Below, in pieces: positions 1 to 5,645 of a stretch of 6,320 bases of DNA. The notes beneath the pieces are model-generated. The model was not told where the DNA came from. It worked only from the letters and a program-made list of their open reading frames with translations, and did not search any database. Origin of the DNA: ARS1285 sp039796495 (GTDB lineage: Archaea > Nanobdellota > Nanobdellia > Pacearchaeales > GW2011-AR1); contig JBDKJQ010000044.1 in assembly GCA_039796495.1 (NCBI GenBank), forward strand, positions 1 to 6,320, in the 5' to 3' direction. The position numbers and the translations under genes were made by a program. How positions within the stretch are numbered: position 1 is the stretch's first letter; every line of letters starts with the position of its first letter.

Positions 1-331
1 ACTGATCAACATCAACCAGAGGTTTTAATCGCTCTCTGCCCTGTTTATGAGAACTTATTAATTCTATAAATCCATATTTTTCCAAGAACTTGACGTCGTG
101 TCTTACTGCTTTAAAATCCCTTCCTAAAAGCTTGGCAAGCTTATATATCGATTCAGGTGTTTTTGTCTTACAGATATGTAACAGACGTGCTTTCTCATTG
201 CTTAGAAGCTGCCGCAATTCAGCAACCTCGGTATGTTTGGAGTTGGTTCCCTTTATTTTTTTAAATAAGCCTGAAAAAGCGCCTTCTTTCTCAGATAGAG
301 TTATCGTTTTTGTTTTGATTTGTTTGGTCAT
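1..331 (-). CDS. Partial winged-helix transcriptional regulator, HVO_A0114-like (3' end outside window)
   Basis: The minus-strand frame starting with ATG at 331 is open for 110 codons to the left edge, so the stop and C-terminus are missing. Residues 1-35 are Lys/Thr-rich and polar with no clear domain. Residues 40-106 read as a winged helix: a helix around LSNEKARLLHI (43-53), then the helix-turn-helix PESIYKLAKLLGRDFKAVRH (59-78), a helix DVKFLEKYGFIEL (79-91), and a wing with basic residues KQGRERLKPLV (96-106). The pattern 'ES..LA.LLGRD.K.V..D.K.LE..G.IE' is what I know from HVO_A0114-family predicted DNA-binding proteins (COG4190), which are cytoplasmic transcription factors of about 100-140 residues, so little should be missing. 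There is no Shine-Dalgarno site; ATG at 331 is the only ATG start that includes the whole domain. The gene is divergent from the S-layer gene, which makes control of that gene or of itself plausible but unproven. The opposite-strand frame at 90-353 is a shadow of this gene. Confidence 0.82.
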   Translation of the reverse strand, partial: MTKQIKTKTITLSEKEGAFSGLFKKIKGTNSKHTEVAELRQLLSNEKARLLHICKTKTPESIYKLAKLLGRDFKAVRHDVKFLEKYGFIELISSHKQGRERLKPLVDVDQ

Positions 332-393
332 TTTGCGATTGGTTATGCCCTGAATAAAAAAGGAAAAATTAAAAAATCTCTTTAGTTTTTTCC

Positions 394-402
394 TTATTTA
401 TA
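394..402 (-). promoter_or_regulatory. TATA-like box of the regulator gene
   Basis: Read on the minus strand this is TATAAATAA, preceded by GC and followed by an A-rich stretch. An archaeal start site 22-27 bases downstream would fall near 370, giving a leader of about 40 bases. A weaker T-rich element at 354-363 (minus-strand TTTTTTATTC) is centred 27 bases from the ATG and would instead give a leaderless mRNA. The sequence does not decide between them. Confidence 0.4.
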
Positions 403-492
403 GCATAGTTTTTACTATTTTTACATATTTTATAGAGGGTAATACTATATAAATTTTTCCCTATAACTAGAATATATATTTTTAAGATATTG

Positions 493-504
493 GTTTTTTT
501 TTTT
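493..504 (+). repeat. Homopolymer run of 12 T
   Basis: An uninterrupted T12 tract preceded by GG. On the plus strand it could end stray transcription entering the S-layer promoter region, since archaeal RNA polymerase stops at U-tracts without needing a hairpin. It could equally be a rigid or nucleosome-excluding tract, or simply slippage of AT-rich DNA. No neighbouring gene needs it as its own terminator because the flanking genes diverge. Confidence 0.5.
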
Positions 505-523
505 GATATATGTTATAAAAAAA

Positions 524-540
524 GGAGTATTATAAACTCC
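524..540. repeat. Small dyad GGAGT-N7-ACTCC, possible operator
   Basis: GGAGT at 524-528 and its exact complement ACTCC at 536-540 flank a seven-base AT spacer. The dyad ends 33 bases before the S-layer TATA box and follows another TATA-like stretch (514-520). A winged-helix dimer could use such a site, but five-base arms are expected by chance at this frequency in several hundred bases, so the assignment to the divergent regulator is speculative. Confidence 0.25.
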
Positions 541-573
541 GGGTTGTATTTATTTGCCAGTTACACGATAACC

Positions 574-581
574 TTTATATA
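574..581 (+). promoter_or_regulatory. TATA box of the S-layer gene
   Basis: TTTATATA is a near-ideal archaeal TATA box, with purine-containing GATAAC just upstream in the BRE position. Transcription should start about 603-607, giving a leader of roughly 100 bases before the ATG at 709. A second ATTATATAATC element at 667-677 lies only about 35-40 bases from the ATG; a transcript from it would begin within or after the Shine-Dalgarno site, so it fits less well. Confidence 0.6.
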
Positions 582-601
582 GCGGAAAAATTACTAGTAT
601 C

Positions 602-618
602 TATTGCCTTTGGCAATA
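602..618 (+). other. Stem-loop at the predicted 5' end of the S-layer mRNA
   Basis: TATTGCC (602-608), loop TTT (609-611) and GGCAATA (612-618) form a perfect seven-pair hairpin. It starts within a few bases of the transcription start predicted from the TATA box at 574-581. A hairpin at the extreme 5' end of an abundant mRNA is a known way to slow decay in other organisms. Here that role is inference; it could also be a DNA-level palindrome bound by a regulator. Confidence 0.5.
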
Positions 619-691
619 AAAAGAGATCAGTTTATACAGTTTTGTCTTATAGATTACAGAAAAAAATTATATAATCTTTTTAAAATGATGA

Positions 692-699
692 AAGGAGGT
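692..699 (+). promoter_or_regulatory. Perfect Shine-Dalgarno site of the S-layer gene
   Basis: AAGGAGGT lies nine bases before the ATG at 709 and fixes the start. It is the only full-strength ribosome-binding site before a convincing gene in this window. The other genes have none and appear leaderless, so the S-layer mRNA uses a different mode of initiation. Confidence 0.85.
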
Positions 700-708
700 T
701 AAAAAAGA

Positions 709-3375
709 ATGTTTAAATTTAAAAAAATAGCTTCTGTGCTTACAAGTGCAGTTATGCTAACGAGTACAATCGGCTTTGCTGCTGCCGCAAGTTATCCACA
801 ACCTTTTGTTAGTGGAGGTGCTGCAGATGGAGCTGTTGTATATGGCTCTAACGCCGCCATAAGTGATGTTACCGCCGCTATTGATGTGCAACAAAAATTA
901 AGTTCTTTAGTTACTGTTGATTCAGATAAATCTGATTCTGCCGTTACTGGAGAAGCTGTTGCATTATTCACAGGAGGTACAAAACTCTACATCAATGACA
1001 CCCTTAACACGGTTAAGACGACGATTACAAAATCTGAGTTGCCAAATACTTTAAAAGATGAATCTTTCTCGGGAAACGTTGACGCTTCAATAACTCAAAC
1101 AATTAAAGTTGGAAACGATCCGCGAATCACCTATGAAAAGCAGCCGACAAGTTCAGATGATCCGTCAGTTGTCTTAAAATTGAGTACAAATAGTGATTTA
1201 CCTATGTTCAACCTTACTGCAACATTCAGTAAGGCTGTTAATTTCAGCAGTATAGATTCTGAAGGAAATTCCTTCACGTTATTTGGAATGCCTGTAACCG
1301 TAGGTTCTGCTACTACCGCTACTACTCTCGTTCTTCTCAAAAGTGCAGAGAAATTAGATTTGAGCAGTGATGCACCAGCTGCAGATGCAACTGTTTCAGG
1401 TAAAGTATACACTGTCGAATTAGTTTCTGCATCCGATACTGCTGCAACTGTAAAAGTTACAGATAGTGCGGGAAAAAGCGAAAGTAAGGAAATTGATGAA
1501 GCAGCGTCTAAAAAAGTTAATGGTATCACTATTGCTGTTGTAAATGCAGACGAAACAAATTTGAAATTGTCTGCTTCAGTAATTGCAGGTACAGATAAAT
1601 TAACTCTTAAAGATGGTGATTCAGTACTTATTGGAGAAAACGACGAAGTTGTTGATGGCACGCGAGTGCAATTTGGAGGTTCTACTACAGAAAGCGCCGA
1701 AAATTTAACGACACTTACGATCGAATATGATGCACCAGATTCTGATACAGATGCTATTAAAGCAGGTAATTCTTACGTTGATCCTGTTTTTGGTACTGTC
1801 AAGCTTGATTTTTCATCGATAAATATCCCTGAAGATTCAACTGATAGAGAAAACATAATTGTAAGAAATAATGGTGATGATGCTGCGGAAATTTCTTTTA
1901 CAGAACGCCGTGGTAATACTCTCACTACTGTTTTTGCAGTTAATGGAACAACTTTCGTAGATCTTGTACGAGATGATAGTTCTCCGTATTACAACATAAG
2001 TATACGAGAACATGATGCAGTTCATGCAGGAGATTACGTTGTTCTTGGAAACGAAGATACTGGGTATTTGCTGAAACTTGAAAGTACAGCAAACTCATCA
2101 ACTGCCGGAACAAGCAACGACCGAGCACGATTTGTTGATGTTGCTACAGGAGAAACACTTCCTGATGTAACATGGTCTAGTGAAGGTACTGGTACACTTC
2201 TCGTTGGAGGATTGTCCTATACTGTAACAATGACTGGAGATGCAAATAATAACTCGGAACAGCGAAATGTTAGAATCAACGATGCTAAAAGCACAACAAA
2301 TGGAGTGATCATGTTCAATTCCATTGAAACAAGTAAAGGAGCAAATGTAGGATTTTATTTCCCACAAACTCTGAACTTTACCGATATAAATGGTGATGAT
2401 CGATTCACGGGTGTTGATGCTAATATTTCAGCACTTTTAATTCCCGATGGAGATGGTTACACTACTGTAACAGTCGCTACCGGAGTTGATGCAGAATATC
2501 AGCAATGGCAAATTGGCACTGAAAACCTTACCTTAAATGGAACAGCAGTTGATTCAGTAGAATTTACTGTTGGACCGCTAATCTTTAATGCAACGAATGC
2601 TGCACTTGCAAACACGATAGGAGCAAGTCAAGGATTACAGATTGCTAACCAAACAGGTCTTGCAACAGTTTTCCTTCAACAACCAGGAGGAGCGACCATT
2701 ACAGGTCCTGCTGTAATAATCTGGGAGGAAAAGGATGACAATAGCGAATATGAAGCTATGGTTATACCTCTTGAAAACGGATTAAATGCAGATGATGGTA
2801 TGGGTATTTCCGATATCTTCGACACATGGAGTAATGGATCTGGAACATGGGAAGCAACTCTTAAATCAGATAGTGATATTGCAAAGAGTCTTGACTTGTG
2901 GGGATCTATTATGAGTGAAGATAATTCTGATTCTGATCAGAAAGTTGGTATCGTCAGCTATCCAGATGAGCAAGTATATGCGGAAATCTATTTGGCTGCA
3001 TCTTCAGCTGCAATCACGCCTGGCTCAACAAGTTCAGGAGGAGGAGGACAAGTCCTTATTGTGAAAGATTCTGAGGTCACTTCAGTTGCAACGAAAAACT
3101 TATTCGTTGTAGGAGGTAGCTGTATCAATACAGTTGCTGCGAAAATCCTTGGAAGTGATTCTCCATTGTGCGCTGCTGATTTCACCACAAAGACAAATGC
3201 AGGAGTTGGTCAATATATTATAAAGAGTGTCAAATCTCCTTATAACGACCAAAAAGTTGCATTGTTAGTTGCGGGTTATGAAGCTGCTGATACAATGAAT
3301 GCTGTCAAAAAAGCATTGGAAGGTGTCACAACTGATAGCGGAACAGAAGCAGTATATCCAATCGCGAGTGCTTAA
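709..3375 (+). CDS. S-layer protein, secreted, archaeal MJ0822-like type
   Basis: An 888-residue surface-layer subunit predicted to form the proteinaceous coat outside the membrane. Residues 1-27 are a Sec signal peptide: KFKK, a hydrophobic core, and cleavage near FAAAA/S. The mature N-terminus (SYPQPFVSGG...VVYGSNAAISDVTAAID) matches the start of archaeal S-layer proteins (N-terminal S-layer family, PF05123-like). The end, from about residue 781 (NLFVVGGSCINTVAAKILG ... VALLVAGYEAADT), matches the C-terminal part (PF05124-like), after a Gly linker at 777-780. The middle is Ser/Thr/Asp-rich and probably beta-sandwich. I count about 15 N-X-S/T sequons. Only two Cys occur (805, 821). A dockerin-like calcium loop lies at 559-570. 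No C-terminal membrane segment or sorting motif is visible, so anchoring is unexplained. Family identity is by motif recall; the function is well supported by domain ends, size and signal peptide. Confidence 0.9.
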   Translation: MFKFKKIASVLTSAVMLTSTIGFAAAASYPQPFVSGGAADGAVVYGSNAAISDVTAAIDVQQKLSSLVTVDSDKSDSAVTGEAVALFTGGTKLYINDTLNTVKTTITKSELPNTLKDESFSGNVDASITQTIKVGNDPRITYEKQPTSSDDPSVVLKLSTNSDLPMFNLTATFSKAVNFSSIDSEGNSFTLFGMPVTVGSATTATTLVLLKSAEKLDLSSDAPAADATVSGKVYTVELVSASDTAATVKVTDSAGKSESKEIDEAASKKVNGITIAVVNADETNLKLSASVIAGTDKLTLKDGDSVLIGENDEVVDGTRVQFGGSTTESAENLTTLTIEYDAPDSDTDAIKAGNSYVDPVFGTVKLDFSSINIPEDSTDRENIIVRNNGDDAAEISFTERRGNTLTTVFAVNGTTFVDLVRDDSSPYYNISIREHDAVHAGDYVVLGNEDTGYLLKLESTANSSTAGTSNDRARFVDVATGETLPDVTWSSEGTGTLLVGGLSYTVTMTGDANNNSEQRNVRINDAKSTTNGVIMFNSIETSKGANVGFYFPQTLNFTDINGDDRFTGVDANISALLIPDGDGYTTVTVATGVDAEYQQWQIGTENLTLNGTAVDSVEFTVGPLIFNATNAALANTIGASQGLQIANQTGLATVFLQQPGGATITGPAVIIWEEKDDNSEYEAMVIPLENGLNADDGMGISDIFDTWSNGSGTWEATLKSDSDIAKSLDLWGSIMSEDNSDSDQKVGIVSYPDEQVYAEIYLAASSAAITPGSTSSGGGGQVLIVKDSEVTSVATKNLFVVGGSCINTVAAKILGSDSPLCAADFTTKTNAGVGQYIIKSVKSPYNDQKVALLVAGYEAADTMNAVKKALEGVTTDSGTEAVYPIASA

Positions 3376-3420
3376 ATTTTAATTTTTGTTTTTATTCTTT
3401 TTTTATTTCTTTTAATTTTC
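3376..3420 (+). terminator. U-rich terminator after the S-layer gene
   Basis: The stop codon is followed at once by about 45 bases that are almost all T with scattered A, including T5, T5, T7 and several T4 runs, and without a preceding hairpin. Successive oligo-T runs are the archaeal intrinsic termination signal. The strength fits a highly transcribed gene being insulated from the weaker gene that follows. Confidence 0.75.
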
Positions 3421-3483
3421 TATCGCCTATTGGAAATTATGAATGGTGAATACTCTAAGATTATTCCTCTGACTTTATCACAA

Positions 3484-3493
3484 TTTATTTAAA
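3484..3493 (+). promoter_or_regulatory. TATA-like box for the 197-residue protein gene
   Basis: TTTATTTAAA is centred about 24 bases before the ATG at 3512, the spacing expected for a leaderless archaeal transcript. No Shine-Dalgarno site is present. A second AT-rich element (TATAAATAA, 3499-3507) is too close to the start to be the functional box. Confidence 0.5.
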
Positions 3494-3511
3494 CTACGTA
3501 TAAATAATTTA

Positions 3512-4105
3512 ATGATGAGAAAAATTATCAGCCAGGAAGAACGAGCAAAAAAATCAAAGAGAAATCAAATAATTATTGCAATTATTCTTTTATCGTTAAT
3601 GATATTTAGCACTATTGGATACGCATTTGTCAACAACACTTCTTCAACTTCCGCGAATGAACAAATAGAATATAATGGAATAATTTTTGTGCATGAATCT
3701 GATTATTGGAGATTCATTTTCAATAACTATGAATTTTTAACACGCTATAATCCTGAGGAAACGAGCGCCATTTCACTTTCGGGAAGTTTGTCGCTGCCAG
3801 ACTATACTAATGTACCTCTTTATTTTGTGGGGGAAAATGGCGAACATTTCACGGAGATCGAACGCAACCTTGACCGATTTGTTTTAAGAACTTCGCGAGC
3901 GTGTTTAGCTGCAGAGTTGTGTGTTGAAAATCTGCCTATAAAAGACTGCACTCTTGATAACCTGATTATTTATAGAGCATTTAACGAGACCACCGATACG
4001 ACGGAAAAAATCTACCAGCAAGATAAATGTACCTATATAATTGCTCGAGCTGAAAATCAAGCGCGGTATGCTGATGCCTTATTGTTTAAGGTTCTCGGAT
4101 TATAG
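3512..4105 (+). CDS. Single-pass membrane-anchored extracytoplasmic protein, Cys-containing, unknown function
   Basis: 197 residues. A basic cytoplasmic stub (RKIISQEERAKKSKRN) precedes one membrane helix at about 20-39; the rest should lie outside the membrane. Ectodomain features are sequons near 41-42, a GIIFVHESDYWRF segment, RYNPEE at 78-83, VPLYFVGEN, and four Cys at 131, 137, 146 and 173. Its layout parallels the next gene: G-[IL]-x-F, an R-x-[ND]-P-x-E box, and matching Cys146/Cys173 versus Cys186/Cys212. I therefore take the two as diverged paralogues. Proteins with this architecture (RYNPRE box, then a Cys-rich C-terminal half) are, from memory, common uncharacterised proteins in DPANN archaea; no function is known to me. 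ATG at 3512 is followed by a second in-frame ATG at 3515, and either could be used. The gene appears monocistronic and leaderless. Confidence 0.8.
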   Translation: MMRKIISQEERAKKSKRNQIIIAIILLSLMIFSTIGYAFVNNTSSTSANEQIEYNGIIFVHESDYWRFIFNNYEFLTRYNPEETSAISLSGSLSLPDYTNVPLYFVGENGEHFTEIERNLDRFVLRTSRACLAAELCVENLPIKDCTLDNLIIYRAFNETTDTTEKIYQQDKCTYIIARAENQARYADALLFKVLGL

Positions 4106-4123
4106 TCCGCAATCAGAAACGCA

Positions 4124-4142
4124 TTATATAAAAATTTAAATA
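4124..4142 (+). promoter_or_regulatory. Promoter for the 249-residue protein gene
   Basis: Two overlapping candidates lie here: TTATATAA (4124-4131), with GAAACGC upstream as a BRE-like element, and TTTAAATAG (4134-4142), centred 26 bases before the ATG at 4164. The second gives a leaderless transcript and the first a leader of about 12 bases. No Shine-Dalgarno site is seen, so both imply start-codon-driven initiation. Confidence 0.5.
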
Positions 4143-4163
4143 GAGAACTTTTTTAGTTTCAGT

Positions 4164-4913
4164 ATGAACAAAAAAATTGAGGAGAAAAACCATCAGAAAG
4201 GGAATGATTCTTCTTCAGAAAACGGAGAAACACACCGCGTCGAGCTTATTAAGAAACAGAACAGCCAGCTCAAGTGGGCGTTGTTCATCATGGTCAGTTT
4301 TTTAATCATTATTGTTGCAGTTCCGTATGTACATATGAACTTCATTAATACCTTTCACTCGCATGGATTAACTTTTCAGAAAACAAAAATGGGAGAGCTC
4401 GTCTTTTATTCTACAAAATTTCCAGTCATCTCTCTTACTGGAAAAGCAATCGGAAATTATGCAGTCAATTTACGAAATGATCCGCGTGAATTGAGGACGG
4501 TGTCCACCAACGTCACCAATAATACTGTACGATTTACTCTTGAGGGAGAAAAATTCGCGCCGGTCTATATAACATTGAACCCTAACATGAAGATATGTGA
4601 AGATACAGTTATCAGCATGGCAGGTCTGTCGTCATTTCTTATCAATTCTGGCTTGAATGTCAGCGCAGCATATGCTGATAAAGAGTATGCCAAACAACAG
4701 AACGCTACCTATCGCTGGTGCGATACTTCACAGTTTGATACCGTCATCTATGTTACTGACGGGAAAGAGACGGTTATCAAAGAGATATACCCTCATTGTT
4801 ACCAAATTGAGTTTACTGACTGTGAGATCTTACGGGCAAGCGAGCGATTTCAACTGATTATATTGGAAGAATATATGAAACGGGTACGCAATACTACTTC
4901 ATTTTCTCAATAA
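4164..4913 (+). CDS. Single-pass membrane-anchored extracytoplasmic protein, paralogue of the preceding gene product
   Basis: 249 residues. A polar, charged N-terminal stretch (1-37) precedes one membrane helix at about 38-56; the ectodomain begins with HSHGLTFQKTKMGELVF. An RNDPRE box at 104-109 matches the RYNPEE box of the upstream protein. Sequons occur around VTNNTV and QNATY. Four Cys lie at 145, 186, 212 and 220. The C-terminal half (WCDTS...DTVIYVTDGKETVIKEIYPHCYQI...ILRASERFQLIILEEY) aligns by eye with DCTLD...NLIIYRAFNETTDTTEKIYQQDKCTYI...ALLFKVLGL of the upstream protein, with near-equal Cys spacing (26 versus 27). It carries about 26 more residues between its first and second matched Cys. 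I recall similar uncharacterised proteins in DPANN genomes; function unknown. The frame at 4657-4857 is an internal shadow. Confidence 0.82.
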   Translation: MNKKIEEKNHQKGNDSSSENGETHRVELIKKQNSQLKWALFIMVSFLIIIVAVPYVHMNFINTFHSHGLTFQKTKMGELVFYSTKFPVISLTGKAIGNYAVNLRNDPRELRTVSTNVTNNTVRFTLEGEKFAPVYITLNPNMKICEDTVISMAGLSSFLINSGLNVSAAYADKEYAKQQNATYRWCDTSQFDTVIYVTDGKETVIKEIYPHCYQIEFTDCEILRASERFQLIILEEYMKRVRNTTSFSQ

Positions 4914-4936
4914 TATTCTAACAGAGCCGCAAAAAG

Positions 4937-4946
4937 TTATATATAC
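4937..4946 (+). promoter_or_regulatory. TATA box and BRE of the DedA-like gene
   Basis: GTTATATATA follows an A5 run (4931-4935, BRE-like) and is centred about 27 bases before the ATG at 4968. This is the cleanest archaeal core promoter in the window and implies a leaderless mRNA; no Shine-Dalgarno site precedes the start. Confidence 0.65.
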
Positions 4947-4967
4947 TCATTTTATTTTTTTAAAGAT

Positions 4968-5621
4968 ATGTTAACAGAATTATTTGTTATATTTCAACAG
5001 ATCCTTAATTATGTCGTTGACCTGATGAGTTCTCTGGGTTATTTTGGTATTTTTATACTGATGACTATTGAAAGCTCGTTTATTCCTTTTCCCAGCGAAA
5101 TTGTTCTTATCCCTGCAGGTATATTAATAAAACGAGGAGAGATGAATTTTCTGATTGTTCTGCTTGCTAGTGTGCTTGGAAGTCTTTTAGGGGCTTTACT
5201 GAATTACTATCTTGCATATTTTTTGGGAAGAAAAAGTGTTAATGCACTCATAGAAAAATATGGAAAGGTTTTCTTTCTTGACGAAATGAGCCTGGCAAAA
5301 ACAGATGCTTTTTTTAAGAATCATGGCGAGATAACTAATTTTATTGGAAGACTTATACCTCTGATCAGACAATTAATTTCACTTCCAGCAGGTTTTGCAC
5401 GCATGAATATTTTTAAGTTTTCGTTTTATACGATACTTGGAGCGGCCATGTGGAGTTTTATTCTGATTACGCTGGGCTACTGGTTTGAAGACAACATGGA
5501 ACTCATACACCAAAATCTCTATTATATCATCTTGTTCTTGCTTTTGTCATCGCTGATAATCATCATCATTTATGTGATAAACTTAAAACGAAGAGGACGA
5601 TCGGTTAGAAAGAGTAATTGA
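4968..5621 (+). CDS. DedA-family (SNARE-associated/VTT domain) membrane protein
   Basis: 217 residues, the usual DedA length (about 200-220). Family signatures seen in order: YFGIFILMTIESSFIPFPSE (residues 25-44), with acidic Glu35 and Glu44 in the re-entrant region; PAG at 49-51; the small-residue helix GSLLGALLNYYLAYFLGR (71-88); FIGRLIPLIRQLISLPAGFARM (125-146), with the essential-type Arg128 and Arg134; then GAAMWSFILITLGYW and a last helix (about 183-205) ending in a basic tail KRRGRSVRK. DedA proteins are polytopic lipid transporters or scramblases; some bacterial members return undecaprenyl phosphate across the membrane, and others support pH and membrane-potential homeostasis. The substrate here is unknown. 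In an archaeon a polyprenyl-phosphate glycan carrier is a reasonable guess given the glycosylatable S-layer protein nearby. The gene converges on the archaeosortase gene with 24 bases between stops. Confidence 0.93.
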   Translation: MLTELFVIFQQILNYVVDLMSSLGYFGIFILMTIESSFIPFPSEIVLIPAGILIKRGEMNFLIVLLASVLGSLLGALLNYYLAYFLGRKSVNALIEKYGKVFFLDEMSLAKTDAFFKNHGEITNFIGRLIPLIRQLISLPAGFARMNIFKFSFYTILGAAMWSFILITLGYWFEDNMELIHQNLYYIILFLLLSSLIIIIIYVINLKRRGRSVRKSN

Positions 5622-5645
5622 TAATCATTTGAGTTGTTATCGCAG

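Larger units (their letters stand above)
332..708. other. Divergent intergenic region between the regulator and the S-layer gene
   Basis: This 377-base AT-rich stretch has no convincing coding frame on either strand. It holds promoter candidates for both flanking genes, a run of twelve T at 493-504, a small dyad at 524-540, the TTTATATA box at 574-581, a stem-loop at 602-618 and the Shine-Dalgarno site at 692-699. The distance from the S-layer TATA box to its start codon is much longer than at the other genes of the window, so most of the right-hand third should be transcribed leader. Confidence 0.75.

Noticed and set aside
90..353. Plus-strand frame of 87 codons
   Set aside because: It is antisense to the partial winged-helix gene, whose frame shows a clear family pattern. 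The plus-strand product is Cys/Leu/Arg-rich with no recognisable domain.
1131..1661. Minus-strand frame of 176 codons inside the S-layer gene
   Set aside because: The S-layer frame is continuous with signal peptide and domain ends. The antisense product is a Ser/Val/Thr-rich mirror of the Asp/Ser/Thr/Ala codons and has no start context.
1837..2367. Three overlapping minus-strand frames (62, 62 and 89 codons)
   Set aside because: They are shadows of the S-layer gene, overlap each other, and have no promoter or ribosome-binding site.
3037..3048. GGA GGA GGA GGA repeat as a microsatellite or frameshift site
   Set aside because: It encodes a plain four-Gly linker in frame, with no sign of phase variation.
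2988..3188. Minus-strand frame of 66 codons at the end of the S-layer gene
   Set aside because: It is antisense to the conserved C-terminal domain. Its poly-Pro run is only the reverse of the GGA repeat encoding the Gly linker.
4096..4110. Short hairpin CGGA-TTATAG-TCCG across the stop of the 197-residue protein gene
   Set aside because: The stem has only four pairs and no following T-run, so it is not a credible terminator.
4657..4857. Plus-strand frame of 66 codons within the 249-residue protein gene
   Set aside because: It is an out-of-frame internal shadow; the host frame carries the membrane helix and the Cys pattern shared with its paralogue.
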